Assembly: GCA_045114775.1 (NCBI GenBank)
Contig: JBGULC010000008.1
Location: 62,001 to 126,000 of the forward strand
Reading direction: 5' to 3'
DNA: 64,000 nucleotides
From: UBA3792 sp045114775
GTDB taxonomy: Bacteria > Bacillota > Clostridia > Christensenellales > CAG-138
Shown here: one piece after another, positions 8,222-16,895 of the stretch
Numbering within the stretch: position 1 is the first letter of the stretch
How the letters are laid out: the number at the start of each line of letters is the position of its first letter
Translations under genes and position numbers: made by a program
Notes under the pieces: model-generated
Told to the model about the DNA's origin: nothing
What the model saw: the letters and a program-made list of their open reading frames with translations, nothing else
Database searches by the model: none

Positions 8222-9310
8222 ATGAACGAATATCAGATTCAGAAAAAGCTTGATTACACCGAACGGTTCCGCAAGATTCTGTCCGAGCTTCCGACCTTTT
8301 GCGCAGTATATTTCCGCGCGGTCGAACCGACGACGTCAATACTGACGCGATACGGATATGCGGTTGATCTTCGTACCTTCTTTACATTCCTGACATCCGG
8401 ACAAATCGACCGGTTCGCCGGAAAAGCCATTCATGATTTGAAGCTGTCCGATATGGAGCTCCTCTCTTCTCTCGACATTGAATTATATATGGAATACATT
8501 TCTCTTTATAAACAGCAGACCGCAGAAGGTGAAAAGATCGTAGAGAACAACGAGCGCGCGAAATCCCGTAAACTTTCTGCTATACGTGCAATATTTAAGT
8601 TTTTATATAAAAAATCAATGATCAATACAAACTGCGCATCCCTTGTCGATACGCCGAAGCTGCATGAAAAGGCGATCATTCGTCTGGATGCCAACGAGGT
8701 TGCGGATCTTCTTGATACCGCCGAACAAGGCAGCGGCATGTCAGCTGCACAGCGGCGATTTCATGACAATACGAAGCTCAGGGACGTTGCGATCCTCTCT
8801 CTGTTTCTCGGCACAGGCATTCGTATTTCGGAGCTTGTCGGGATCGACATCAACGACGTCGATTTCTCGAAGAACGAATTTGTCATCACGCGAAAAGGCG
8901 GCAACCAGGAAACGTTGGCATTCGGTCCCGAAGTCGCCTCCGCGCTGTTTGAATACCTGACCGTCCGCAAGGAGATCATTCCTGTTTCCGGACATGAGAA
9001 TGCATTCTTCCTTTCTCTGCAGCGGAAGCGCATCACACCGAGAGCCGTTGAGAATCTTGTCAAAAAATATGCGCAGATCGCAACGCCGCTCAAGAAAATC
9101 ACGCCGCACAAGCTGCGCAGTACCTACGGCACGATGCTGTATCAGGAAAGCGGAGACATTTATCTGGTTGCCGACGTACTCGGACATAAGGACGTCAATA
9201 CGACGCGAAAGCACTATGCCGCTATGACCGAAGAGAAAAGCAGACTTGCAGCGAAATATATCAAGCTTCGGGAAGAACAGCCGGATCCTCCTCTCCCGCC
9301 TTCCGTATAA
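8222..9310 (+). CDS. Xer-like tyrosine recombinase (XerS-like size)
   Basis: Tyrosine site-specific recombinase of 362 aa, longer than XerC/XerD (about 300) and close in size to the single-recombinase XerS type (about 356). An N-terminal core-binding domain covers about 1-165. The catalytic domain has all six expected residues: R201 (GTGIRISELV), K225 (TRKGG), H296 and R299 (TPHKLRSTYG), H322 (LGHKDVNTT) and nucleophile Y332 (KHYAAM). A GAGG motif precedes the ATG. No other phage or transposon gene is nearby and lexA follows, so a chromosomal role such as dimer resolution is likelier than a prophage integrase. A dif-like inverted repeat overlaps its promoter. Assignment to XerS rather than another Xer class is inferred from length and layout. 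Confidence 0.85.
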   Translation: MNEYQIQKKLDYTERFRKILSELPTFCAVYFRAVEPTTSILTRYGYAVDLRTFFTFLTSGQIDRFAGKAIHDLKLSDMELLSSLDIELYMEYISLYKQQTAEGEKIVENNERAKSRKLSAIRAIFKFLYKKSMINTNCASLVDTPKLHEKAIIRLDANEVADLLDTAEQGSGMSAAQRRFHDNTKLRDVAILSLFLGTGIRISELVGIDINDVDFSKNEFVITRKGGNQETLAFGPEVASALFEYLTVRKEIIPVSGHENAFFLSLQRKRITPRAVENLVKKYAQIATPLKKITPHKLRSTYGTMLYQESGDIYLVADVLGHKDVNTTRKHYAAMTEEKSRLAAKYIKLREEQPDPPLPPSV

Positions 9311-9318
9311 TTCTTTTG

Positions 9319-9332
9319 CGAACATTTGTTTG
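9319..9332. promoter_or_regulatory. LexA-binding SOS box
   Basis: CGAACATTTGTTTG matches the Gram-positive LexA box CGAACRNRYGTTYG. It lies just before and partly over the -35 of the lexA promoter, indicating autorepression. Confidence 0.85.
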
Positions 9333-9358
9333 CATTTTGGATTCATCTGTGTTATGAT
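9330..9358 (+). promoter_or_regulatory. lexA promoter
   Basis: TTGCAT (9330-9335), a 17-bp spacer, TATGAT (9353-9358). The -35 shares three bases with the SOS box. Confidence 0.75.
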
Positions 9359-9378
9359 ATGAATCGAGGTGAACTGTG

Positions 9379-9987
9379 ATGAAAAAAGTAAACGACGCAA
9401 AAGAAAAGATCTATCACTGCATCATGTCCGAACAGGAGAAAAACGGTTACCCTCCGACGGTACGGGAAATCTGCACCGCAGTCGGTCTGACCTCCCCTGC
9501 CTCCGTTCACAGATATCTCAGGCAATTGGAGGAAGAAGGTCTTCTGATCGTAGATGCAAACAAAAAGCGTGCATATTCGACGCCGCGCGGAAGTCAGCGC
9601 ACGCAGGACGTGCCTTTGCTCGGCAAAGTTGCTGCAGGCGTTCCGATCCTGGCGCATGAAAACCGCGAGGACTCTTTCCCTATTCCTTCCATGCTGCTGC
9701 ACGGGATCCGAAACGACGCCTTTATGCTTCGGATAGACGGTGAAAGCATGAAGAACGCAGGTATCTGCGATCGTGATATCATCGTCGTCGAACAGGATGT
9801 TTCCCCGCGTGACGGCGATATCGTCGTGGCGCGCGTGGACGGCGAAGAAGTCACAGTCAAGCGATATTTTCAAAAAAATAAGGAGATCGAGCTTCGTCCC
9901 GAAAACGAAGCCTTCACTCCGATGTTCTATCCGTCCGACCGTGTCGAGATACTCGGCTGCGTGACAGGATTAATGCGCAGTTATTAA
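9379..9987 (+). CDS. lexA: LexA SOS repressor
   Basis: Repressor and self-cleaving protease of 202 aa, the usual length. The N-terminal winged helix (about 1-70) includes TVREICTAVGLTSPASVHRYL. The cleavage site AAGV follows, then the peptidase domain with the catalytic serine in DGESMKNAGI and the lysine in EEVTVKRYF. The ATG at 9379 is preferred over the GTG at 9376 because GAGGTG lies 7 nt before it. It is transcribed separately from the recombinase by a promoter carrying a LexA box. Its 3' end overlaps the convergent ynbB-like gene by 18 bp, leaving no room for a terminator. Confidence 0.97.
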   Translation: MKKVNDAKEKIYHCIMSEQEKNGYPPTVREICTAVGLTSPASVHRYLRQLEEEGLLIVDANKKRAYSTPRGSQRTQDVPLLGKVAAGVPILAHENREDSFPIPSMLLHGIRNDAFMLRIDGESMKNAGICDRDIIVVEQDVSPRDGDIVVARVDGEEVTVKRYFQKNKEIELRPENEAFTPMFYPSDRVEILGCVTGLMRSY

Positions 9988-11205
9988 AGCTCTTACGACG
10001 CTTCTTGCCGCCAGAACCGCGTGCTCATAGGACAACGCGCCCTGCATATACGCGATATAAGGCTCACGAATCGGTCCGTCGGCGCTTAATTCCGTGGTTG
10101 CACCCTGGACAAAAGCTCCTGCCGCCATGATTACGGGATCCGCATAGCCGGGCATTGCCCAAGGTTCCGGAACCACAAAGCTGTCGATCGGTGCCGCTGC
10201 CTGAATCGCCTGCATGAATGCGATCATCTCTTCTTTCGTATCGAACATCACGGATTGAATGATGTCGCTGCGCAGATCGTTCACCTTCGGCAGCGTCCGA
10301 TATCCCATCTGTTCAAACAATGCGGAAAACAGCACAGCGCTTTTCATACACTGCGCAACGGTATGCGGCGCCATAAACAGCCCCTGATAAAACGGACGAT
10401 ACGACGCAGCGTACGACCCGATTTCCCTGCCGCAGCCCGGCACGGTCTGCCGATATGAAACGGCTTCGATCAGGTCCTTTCTTCCCGCAAGATAACCGCC
10501 TGTCGGAGCGATCCCTCCGCCGCAATTCTTGATAAGACTCCCGGCGATCAGATCAGCGCCGACCGTCGTCGGTTCTTTCTCTTCCGTAAATTCACCGTAG
10601 CAATTATCGACAAATACGATCACATCGGGACGAATTGAACGCACATACGAGATCGCTTCCCCAATCTTTTCAACGGTCAAAGCGGGCCGCCAGGAATACC
10701 CTCTGGACCGCTGCAGATAGACCATGCGGATCGAACGATCGGAATGCAGCGCCTCCCCTGCCTTCTCAAGGTCGATCCGATCGTTCAGCAGCGGAATCGA
10801 TTCGAATCGAATCTGAAAACGTGACAATGCGTTCGGCAGGTCGCCGTTCAGCCCGATCGCGCTCTCCAGCGTATCGTAAGGCGAGCCCGTCAGCGAAAGG
10901 ATCGTTTCATTCGGTTCAAGCACGCCCGACAATCCCAGAAAAATGGCATGTGTTCCGTTTGCGATCTGCGGACGGACGAGCGCTGCTTCCGCTTCCAGCG
11001 ATTCCGCGAATACTTCGTCCAACGCGTCGCGTCCGATGTCGTCATATCCGTACCCCTCCGTAGGTGCAAAATGCCTTGCCGAGATGCGATTATTCTGAAA
11101 CGCACGAAGCACGCGATCCTGACAGGTCAGCGCAATCGCGTCGATCCTTGAAAACGTTTCCGAAGCGAGCGCTTCGGCGCTTTTGATCATTTCATTGATT
11201 TCCAT
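9970..11205 (-). CDS. ynbB: PLP-dependent methionine gamma-lyase family protein (YnbB-like)
   Basis: Protein of 411 aa of the family historically named aluminium resistance protein / YnbB, a fold-type I PLP enzyme related to cystathionine and methionine lyases. The expected PLP lysine is in GSLIKNCGGGIAPTGGY; VFVDNCYGEFTEE supplies the cofactor aspartate. The substrate in vivo is not established for the family. It is the last gene of the miaB-ylbF-mutS-mutL-miaA-ynbB operon: its ATG overlaps the 3' end of miaA by 14 bp. In Bacillus ynbB also lies near miaA. Its stop lies inside the convergent lexA gene. Confidence 0.9.
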   Translation of the reverse strand: MEINEMIKSAEALASETFSRIDAIALTCQDRVLRAFQNNRISARHFAPTEGYGYDDIGRDALDEVFAESLEAEAALVRPQIANGTHAIFLGLSGVLEPNETILSLTGSPYDTLESAIGLNGDLPNALSRFQIRFESIPLLNDRIDLEKAGEALHSDRSIRMVYLQRSRGYSWRPALTVEKIGEAISYVRSIRPDVIVFVDNCYGEFTEEKEPTTVGADLIAGSLIKNCGGGIAPTGGYLAGRKDLIEAVSYRQTVPGCGREIGSYAASYRPFYQGLFMAPHTVAQCMKSAVLFSALFEQMGYRTLPKVNDLRSDIIQSVMFDTKEEMIAFMQAIQAAAPIDSFVVPEPWAMPGYADPVIMAAGAFVQGATTELSADGPIREPYIAYMQGALSYEHAVLAARSVVRALITAH

Positions 11206-12139
11206 ATATAAGCTCCGAGATTTTTTGAATCATATCCTGCTGCGACTCGATCATAGGATCCAGCCACAGCGTATTCGGATTGCGTTTGAACCACGTGATC
11301 TGTCGCTTTGCAAAATGCCGTGTATCAAGCTTGATCTTCTCGACCGCATCGAGAACGAAACAGTTTCCGCAGTACGCATCATACAGCTGCGCATATCCGA
11401 TGGATTGCATGGCGCGATATCTATTCGGCGTGAATCCCCGATCGAACAGCGCATACGCTTCTTCCAGCAATCCGTCGCGCATCATCTGATCGACACGGCG
11501 GTCGATCCGTGCATACAGTGTCTTTCGATCCGTATTCAATCCGACACGTATCACCCGATACGTACCGTCCTCCGTCTGTGCTGTTTCGAAAGACCGATTC
11601 AATTCGGAAAACAGTTTTCCTGTAATCCTGAATACCTCAAGCGCGCGAACGATGCGTTTCTTATCATTGGGATGCAACCGTTCAGCAGAAGCGGGATCTG
11701 CCGCTTTCAGCGCTTCAAATACGGCGTTTCTGTCCAAATCATAGTCTTTCTCGATCGACGCCCTTAAAACCGGATCCGAAGGCGCTGAGAAGCGCATATC
11801 GGCAAATACGGAGTCAAGGTAAAGGCCGCTGCCTCCGACGACGATCGGCAGCTTTCCGCGTGATACGATCCCGTCGATCGCTTCTCTTGCAAGGTCCCTA
11901 AAGACAGAGACCGTGAACGCTTCGTCGGTGATTTGGGCGCAATCGACCATGTGATGCGGAACACCTTTTCGTTCCGCAACAGTCGGTTTTGCAGAACCGA
12001 TATTCAGTTCTTTATAAACCGCAACGGCATCTGCGGATACGATCTCTCCGGAATACGCCAGCGCGAGATCAACCGACAACGCGGTTTTACCGCAGGCCGT
12101 GGGTCCGACGATACATACGACGGTCGGTTTGCCGCTCAT
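11192..12139 (-). CDS. miaA: tRNA dimethylallyltransferase
   Basis: Transfers a dimethylallyl group to N6 of A37 in tRNAs reading UNN codons; 315 aa, typical. The P-loop is GPTACGKT near the N-terminus, followed by a DAVAVYKELNIGSAKP segment, DxVF-type loop motifs and the C-terminal QITWFKRNP region. The start at 12139 forms an ATGA overlap with the mutL stop, so translation is coupled. MiaB, which completes the ms2i6A modification, is encoded by the first gene of the same operon, so both steps of the pathway are co-transcribed. No hfq gene lies between miaA and ynbB, unlike the Bacillus arrangement. Confidence 0.97.
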   Translation of the reverse strand: MSGKPTVVCIVGPTACGKTALSVDLALAYSGEIVSADAVAVYKELNIGSAKPTVAERKGVPHHMVDCAQITDEAFTVSVFRDLAREAIDGIVSRGKLPIVVGGSGLYLDSVFADMRFSAPSDPVLRASIEKDYDLDRNAVFEALKAADPASAERLHPNDKKRIVRALEVFRITGKLFSELNRSFETAQTEDGTYRVIRVGLNTDRKTLYARIDRRVDQMMRDGLLEEAYALFDRGFTPNRYRAMQSIGYAQLYDAYCGNCFVLDAVEKIKLDTRHFAKRQITWFKRNPNTLWLDPMIESQQDMIQKISELIYGNQ

Positions 12140-13968
12140 ACGATCCTGCGGAACATCTTTTCCAGCTCCGTCTGCGTGATGCGAACGATGACAGGTCTTC
12201 CGTGCGGACAGGTCAGCGGCACATCGCCTTTCATAAACGAATCCAGAAGCGATGCGATCTCTTCGCGCTCGATCGTCTCCCCGCCTTTTACGGCATGCTT
12301 GCAAGCGGACTGCATCATGCGTTCCTTCAGCAGCGTCTCCGGAATGCTCTTTCCGTTTTCGCCAAGAAGCTGCAGCACAGCATGCAGAAACGATTCGTTC
12401 AAAAGCTGTCCGTTCAGACCGGGAACATCGGTCAGGGTCAGCTCAACAGCGCCGGATCTGGTCAGCCCGAATCCGAGCTCCGTAAACGTTGATTGATTCG
12501 ATTCCCACAGAGACATCTCAGACGGCGTAAGCTTCACTTCTCTTGCGACAAGCAAAGGCTGAGACGTCAGCTCGATCCTGCGGGCAGTCAGGTCGTCATA
12601 CAGTTTTCGCTCATGCGCCGCATGCTGATCTATGAGGAACATGGTCGTTCCGCGCGTTACGATCCAGTAGGTACGAAATACGCAGCCGATCACCTCGAAC
12701 GGTTCATCGGAAAACAACGGGGCCGCGGGTTCGGATGCGATTCTTTCCTGCTTCTGCGCTGTATGCACCGTAAAGCTCGGGACCGTTCCGATACTGCTTT
12801 TCTCGCGGAATGTATTGAAATTGCTTTCCCGATAAGCGTACGCTTTATCTTTTGCGGCATAATCACGGAAATCGAACGCAGGCTTTTGCGTTCCCGTCCG
12901 TATGTCGGATTCCGTCGCGGGCGTCTGGATCGCGGGCTGCTTCGGAAGGACGTTGTCGAATGCGGCTTCCACATGTTTTTCACTTGCGCCGAGCGCAAGC
13001 TTTGCCGCCGCCGAAACCGATGTGAAGACACGATTCTCGTCTGCGAACCGTACCTCCGCCTTTGTCGGATGCACGTTGACGTCGACCTCCTGAGGCGCAA
13101 GCGCAAGGTTCAGCACGAAAAACGGGAATCTGCCGATCATCAGCCTTGTATCGTACGCCTGCGCAACCGCCGCCGATACAGGGATCGACCGAATCGAACG
13201 CCCGTTGATAAACAGCGTCTGATGTGCGCGATTGTTTCGAGCGATCTCAGGGAGACCAAGATAACCCGTGATCTTCATGTAGCCGCTGTCATATTCCACC
13301 GGAACGAGCTTCGTCGCTACATTCGGTCCGTACACGCAGTAAACGGCATTATACAGATCTCCATCGCCGTATGTCTCGTAAACCGTCTTTCCGTCGGCTT
13401 CATAGCGAAATGAGATCTCGGGCCGTGCGAGGATCATTTTGCCGATATAGTCGCCGATATACCCGGCTTCCGTACGCGCGGATTTCAGGAATTTCAGTCG
13501 TGCAGGTACAGAAGCAAAGAGCTCTTCGACCGTAAATGTCGTACCGTAGACACAGGGCGCGTCCTCCTCGCTGATAACGGTTCCGTTTTCGATCAGCAGC
13601 CTGGTCCCGACTTCTGCATCCTTCGGACGCGTCGTCATCGTAACGCGCGCAACCGAAGCGATCGAAGCGAGCGCTTCGCCGCGGAATCCGAGCGTCAGGA
13701 TATGAGTCAGATCCTCGGCAGAAGCGATCTTGCTGGTAGCATGGCGCAGGAAAGCGTTTTTACAGTCTTCTCTTGCGATCCCGCAGCCGTTGTCGATCAC
13801 GGTGATGGAACGCATGCCGCCGTTTTCGATACGGACCGTTACGGCAGTCGCGCCGGCGTCGACCGCGTTTTCAACAAGCTCCTTCACGACTGACGAGGGC
13901 CGTTCGACGACTTCACCTGCGGCGATCTGATTGGCGACCTGCGGTTTTAAAACATGAATGATCGACAT
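12136..13968 (-). CDS. mutL: DNA mismatch repair protein MutL
   Basis: Mismatch-repair ATPase/endonuclease of 610 aa. The N-terminal GHKL ATPase shows ELVENAVDAGAT, DNGCGI, and TLGFRGEALASI. A variable linker (about 335-415) precedes the C-terminal dimerisation/endonuclease domain with DQHAAHERKLYD, ACKHAVKGG and CPHGRP. These place it among MutL proteins with nicking activity, expected in bacteria lacking MutH. In the metal motif DQHA(X)2E(X)4E the last glutamate is aspartate. It starts 3 nt after the mutS stop and ends in an ATGA overlap with miaA. Confidence 0.96.
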   Translation of the reverse strand: MSIIHVLKPQVANQIAAGEVVERPSSVVKELVENAVDAGATAVTVRIENGGMRSITVIDNGCGIAREDCKNAFLRHATSKIASAEDLTHILTLGFRGEALASIASVARVTMTTRPKDAEVGTRLLIENGTVISEEDAPCVYGTTFTVEELFASVPARLKFLKSARTEAGYIGDYIGKMILARPEISFRYEADGKTVYETYGDGDLYNAVYCVYGPNVATKLVPVEYDSGYMKITGYLGLPEIARNNRAHQTLFINGRSIRSIPVSAAVAQAYDTRLMIGRFPFFVLNLALAPQEVDVNVHPTKAEVRFADENRVFTSVSAAAKLALGASEKHVEAAFDNVLPKQPAIQTPATESDIRTGTQKPAFDFRDYAAKDKAYAYRESNFNTFREKSSIGTVPSFTVHTAQKQERIASEPAAPLFSDEPFEVIGCVFRTYWIVTRGTTMFLIDQHAAHERKLYDDLTARRIELTSQPLLVAREVKLTPSEMSLWESNQSTFTELGFGLTRSGAVELTLTDVPGLNGQLLNESFLHAVLQLLGENGKSIPETLLKERMMQSACKHAVKGGETIEREEIASLLDSFMKGDVPLTCPHGRPVIVRITQTELEKMFRRIV

Positions 13969-13971
13969 AGG

Positions 13972-16566
13972 TTATTCTCCTTTCAGCGCATCCAGATAAG
14001 AATGCAGCTTCATAAACGCTTCGATCGGCGTCATACGATCAAGATCCAGCTTTTCGAGATCGTTCAAAATGGATTGCCGTACCTTCGATTCCAACGAGGA
14101 CTCCGGCACGGAAGCCTCTTTCGGATCCCGTACCAGCAGATCGGACTGCTCAAGTTCCTTCAGAATTTCTTTCGCGCGAGACAGCACCGATTCGGGAAGT
14201 CCGGCAAGCTTTGCAACCTGAATGCCGAAGCTCTTGTCCGCGCTGCCTCTGACGATCTTTCGAAGGAAAAGAACGTCGTCGCCGATCTCCTTGACCGTGA
14301 TCCGATAGTTCACAACGCCCTCAAGCTTTCCTTCGAGTTCGGTAAGTTCGTGGTAATGCGTAGCGAACAGCGTTTTGGCGCCGCAAAGGATCGGATTTGC
14401 GATATGCTCAAGGACCGACCACGCAATGGAAAGCCCGTCGAATGTGCTCGTCCCTCTGCCGATCTCGTCGAGGATCAAAAGGCTGTTCTTTGTCGCATTG
14501 TTGATGATGTTTGCCATCTCGCTCATTTCGACCATGAACGTGCTCTGTCCGCTCGCAAGATCGTCGCTTGCGCCGATGCGCGTAAAGATGCGGTCAACGA
14601 TCCCAATCTCCGTCTCGTCCGCGGGAACGAACGAGCCGATATGCGCCATCAGCGTGATCAGCGCAACCTGACGCATATAGGTCGATTTACCGGCCATGTT
14701 CGGTCCTGTCACGATGAGCAGACGGTTTTTATCAAGGTCAAGCTGCACGTCGTTCGGAATAAACCCGTTTTTGATAGCGCGCTCTACGATCGGATGTCTT
14801 CCGTTCACAACGCGAATGACCGGTTCGTCGGAAATCGTCGGCATCACATATCGGTTGGAGACCGCAACTTCCGCAAGCGAACGATAAACGTCAAGATTTG
14901 CAAGCAGCGCTGCATCCTGCTGCAGCCGTTCGGTGCAGGCAAGAAGCGCTTCCCGCACCCCGCGGAACAGTTCCGTTTCCAGCTCAAGAAGCCGGTCTGA
15001 CGCATTCAGGATCTTCTGTTCCAGTTCTTTGAGCTCCGGCGTAATGTACCGTTCCGCATTTGCAAGCGTTTGCTTGCGTTCATAATAATACGGCACATTC
15101 TGCGTGAAAGATTTCGTGACCTCGATATAATAACCGAATACGCGGTTAAAGCCGATCCGAAGCGTTTTTATCCCCGTTGCTTCCCGTTCCCGTGCGGCGA
15201 TCTGATCGAGCGTCGTCTGACTGTCGCCGGAGATTGCTCGAAGCTCGTCCACCTCGGCGTTATAGCCCTTTCGGATCAAACCGCCGTCCTTGATGTTGAT
15301 CGGAGGATTCGGATCGATTGCCGCGTCGATCAGCCCGATCACGTCGTCCATCGGATCCAGATTGCGAACGATATGATCGATCGCCTCGGCAGGGATCCCG
15401 CACAGAAGCATTGTGATCGGCGTGATCTGCCGAAGGGAGTTCATCAGTGCAATGCAGTCGCGTCCGTTGATCGTGCCGTACGCGATCTTGCTTGTCAAAC
15501 GCTCGATATCATAGACGGAATCGAGGTATTCGCCGAGCATCTTCCGTGTGCGGAGATCCTTCACAAACGTATCGACCGCCTGCAGCCGGTAAACGATCTC
15601 GTTCTTCTTTTGAAGCGGACAGTCGATCCAGTTACGAAGAAGCCGAGCGCCCATGCTCGTTTTAGTCGCGTCAAGAAGATACAGAAGCGTGCTCTTTCTG
15701 CTCCCGTTGAACTGCAGCGGCTGTGTCAGCTCCAGATTTCTTCGGGTGGAGGCGTCAAGCTGCATGAACGCAGAACGATTCAGAAGCCGGATCGTATGGA
15801 TATGGGACAGTGTGTTTTTCTGCGTGTCTTCCAAATACGACAGCAATGCGCCGGACGCGCCGATCGCAAGCGGTTTTCCTTCCAGGCCGAAGCCCTTGAG
15901 CGAGGCGATGGAAAAATGCTGTTTCAGGCGTTTCTCCGCCTGATCGGGATGATACCGAACGTTTGCAAGCTTTTCAAGGTAATATCCCGAACGGATCTTT
16001 TTTGTCAGAAAATCCTGTTCGAATAGCTGTTCGTTTGCAACGACCTCGGAAGGCGAAAGTCTTGTCAATTCGTCGAACAAAACGGCGGAAGCATCCGAGC
16101 CGTAAACCTCGCAGGTATAGAACGCGCCGGTCGATACGTCGGCGTATGCATAGCCGATCCCGTTCTGCGAATAGTTCAGCGCAAGGATATAGTTGTTTTT
16201 TGAACCGTCGAGCATCTTCTCCTCGATCACGGTTCCCGGCGTAATCACGCGTGTGACGGATCGGGTCACAAGGCCCTTTGCAAGTGCCGGATCCTCCATC
16301 TGTTCGCAGATCGCGACCTTATGTCCCTGCGAGATCATCTTGTTTACGTACGTATCGACGGCATGATACGGAACGCCGCACATCGGCGCGCGTTCGTCAA
16401 GACCGCAGTCGCGTCCGGTCAGCGTGAGTTCGAGGATCTTCGATCCTTCGATCGCGTCGTCGAAGAACATCTCGTAAAAGTCGCCGAGACGGTAGAAAAG
16501 GAAACAGTCGGGATACTGCTGCTTCACTTCCATATATTGGCGCATCATAGGCGTCAATTCGCTCAT
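13972..16566 (-). CDS. mutS: DNA mismatch recognition protein MutS
   Basis: Mismatch-recognition ATPase of 864 aa. The mismatch-binding domain I has the Phe-X-Glu element (YRLGDFYEMFFDDA). The C-terminal ATPase has Walker A GPNMAGKSTYMRQ, Walker B LILDEIGRGTSTFDG and the TLFATHYHEL motif. This is MutS1, not MutS2. The start at 16566 follows GGAGGAG at good spacing and overlaps the YlbF-family stop by 4 bp (ATGA). It pairs with MutL directly downstream. Confidence 0.97.
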   Translation of the reverse strand: MSELTPMMRQYMEVKQQYPDCFLFYRLGDFYEMFFDDAIEGSKILELTLTGRDCGLDERAPMCGVPYHAVDTYVNKMISQGHKVAICEQMEDPALAKGLVTRSVTRVITPGTVIEEKMLDGSKNNYILALNYSQNGIGYAYADVSTGAFYTCEVYGSDASAVLFDELTRLSPSEVVANEQLFEQDFLTKKIRSGYYLEKLANVRYHPDQAEKRLKQHFSIASLKGFGLEGKPLAIGASGALLSYLEDTQKNTLSHIHTIRLLNRSAFMQLDASTRRNLELTQPLQFNGSRKSTLLYLLDATKTSMGARLLRNWIDCPLQKKNEIVYRLQAVDTFVKDLRTRKMLGEYLDSVYDIERLTSKIAYGTINGRDCIALMNSLRQITPITMLLCGIPAEAIDHIVRNLDPMDDVIGLIDAAIDPNPPINIKDGGLIRKGYNAEVDELRAISGDSQTTLDQIAAREREATGIKTLRIGFNRVFGYYIEVTKSFTQNVPYYYERKQTLANAERYITPELKELEQKILNASDRLLELETELFRGVREALLACTERLQQDAALLANLDVYRSLAEVAVSNRYVMPTISDEPVIRVVNGRHPIVERAIKNGFIPNDVQLDLDKNRLLIVTGPNMAGKSTYMRQVALITLMAHIGSFVPADETEIGIVDRIFTRIGASDDLASGQSTFMVEMSEMANIINNATKNSLLILDEIGRGTSTFDGLSIAWSVLEHIANPILCGAKTLFATHYHELTELEGKLEGVVNYRITVKEIGDDVLFLRKIVRGSADKSFGIQVAKLAGLPESVLSRAKEILKELEQSDLLVRDPKEASVPESSLESKVRQSILNDLEKLDLDRMTPIEAFMKLHSYLDALKGE

Positions 16567-16895
16567 TTTTTCTCCTCCCCGGAGTCGCATTTGCTCTTGC
16601 AGGTGCTGCAGTTGCAGTCGCACGGCATGGACATGATCGCCTTTTCACGCAGCGCGCGGTCAAGCGCATCCTTCGCAGCCGTAAACGAACGATACAGCGG
16701 ATTTCTCGAAATCTGCTCCGACATATACTCGACGTCGTTTGTAAGCCGGATCGCTTCCTGCGCATCGTAATCCGGATCCTGAATCAGATCCATCAGCTGT
16801 TTTGTTTCGCTCTGGTACGTATCAATCAGTTCCATCAAAGCCTTGTCCGCCTTGACCTTTTCGCTGAGCTCCAGATATGTTTTCAATTCATGCAT
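16563..16895 (-). CDS. YlbF/YmcA (Ric) family protein with C-terminal cysteine cluster
   Basis: Helical protein of 110 aa matching the YlbF/YmcA family. In Bacillus, YlbF, YmcA and YaaT form the Ric complex that binds Fe-S clusters and supports RNase Y-dependent mRNA maturation, competence and sporulation. The last 20 residues carry a dense cluster CDCNCSTCKSKC that could ligate a metal or Fe-S centre. The gene lies between miaB (8-bp overlap) and mutS (4-bp overlap), the place ymcA occupies after miaB in Bacillus, so it is probably the YmcA/RicA counterpart. No cotE gene is present between it and mutS. Confidence 0.85.
   Translation of the reverse strand: MHELKTYLELSEKVKADKALMELIDTYQSETKQLMDLIQDPDYDAQEAIRLTNDVEYMSEQISRNPLYRSFTAAKDALDRALREKAIMSMPCDCNCSTCKSKCDSGEEKK

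Noticed and set aside
8222..9310. Prophage or integron integrase
   Set aside because: No phage, cassette or attachment-site features nearby and lexA follows directly; a chromosomal Xer role is simpler.
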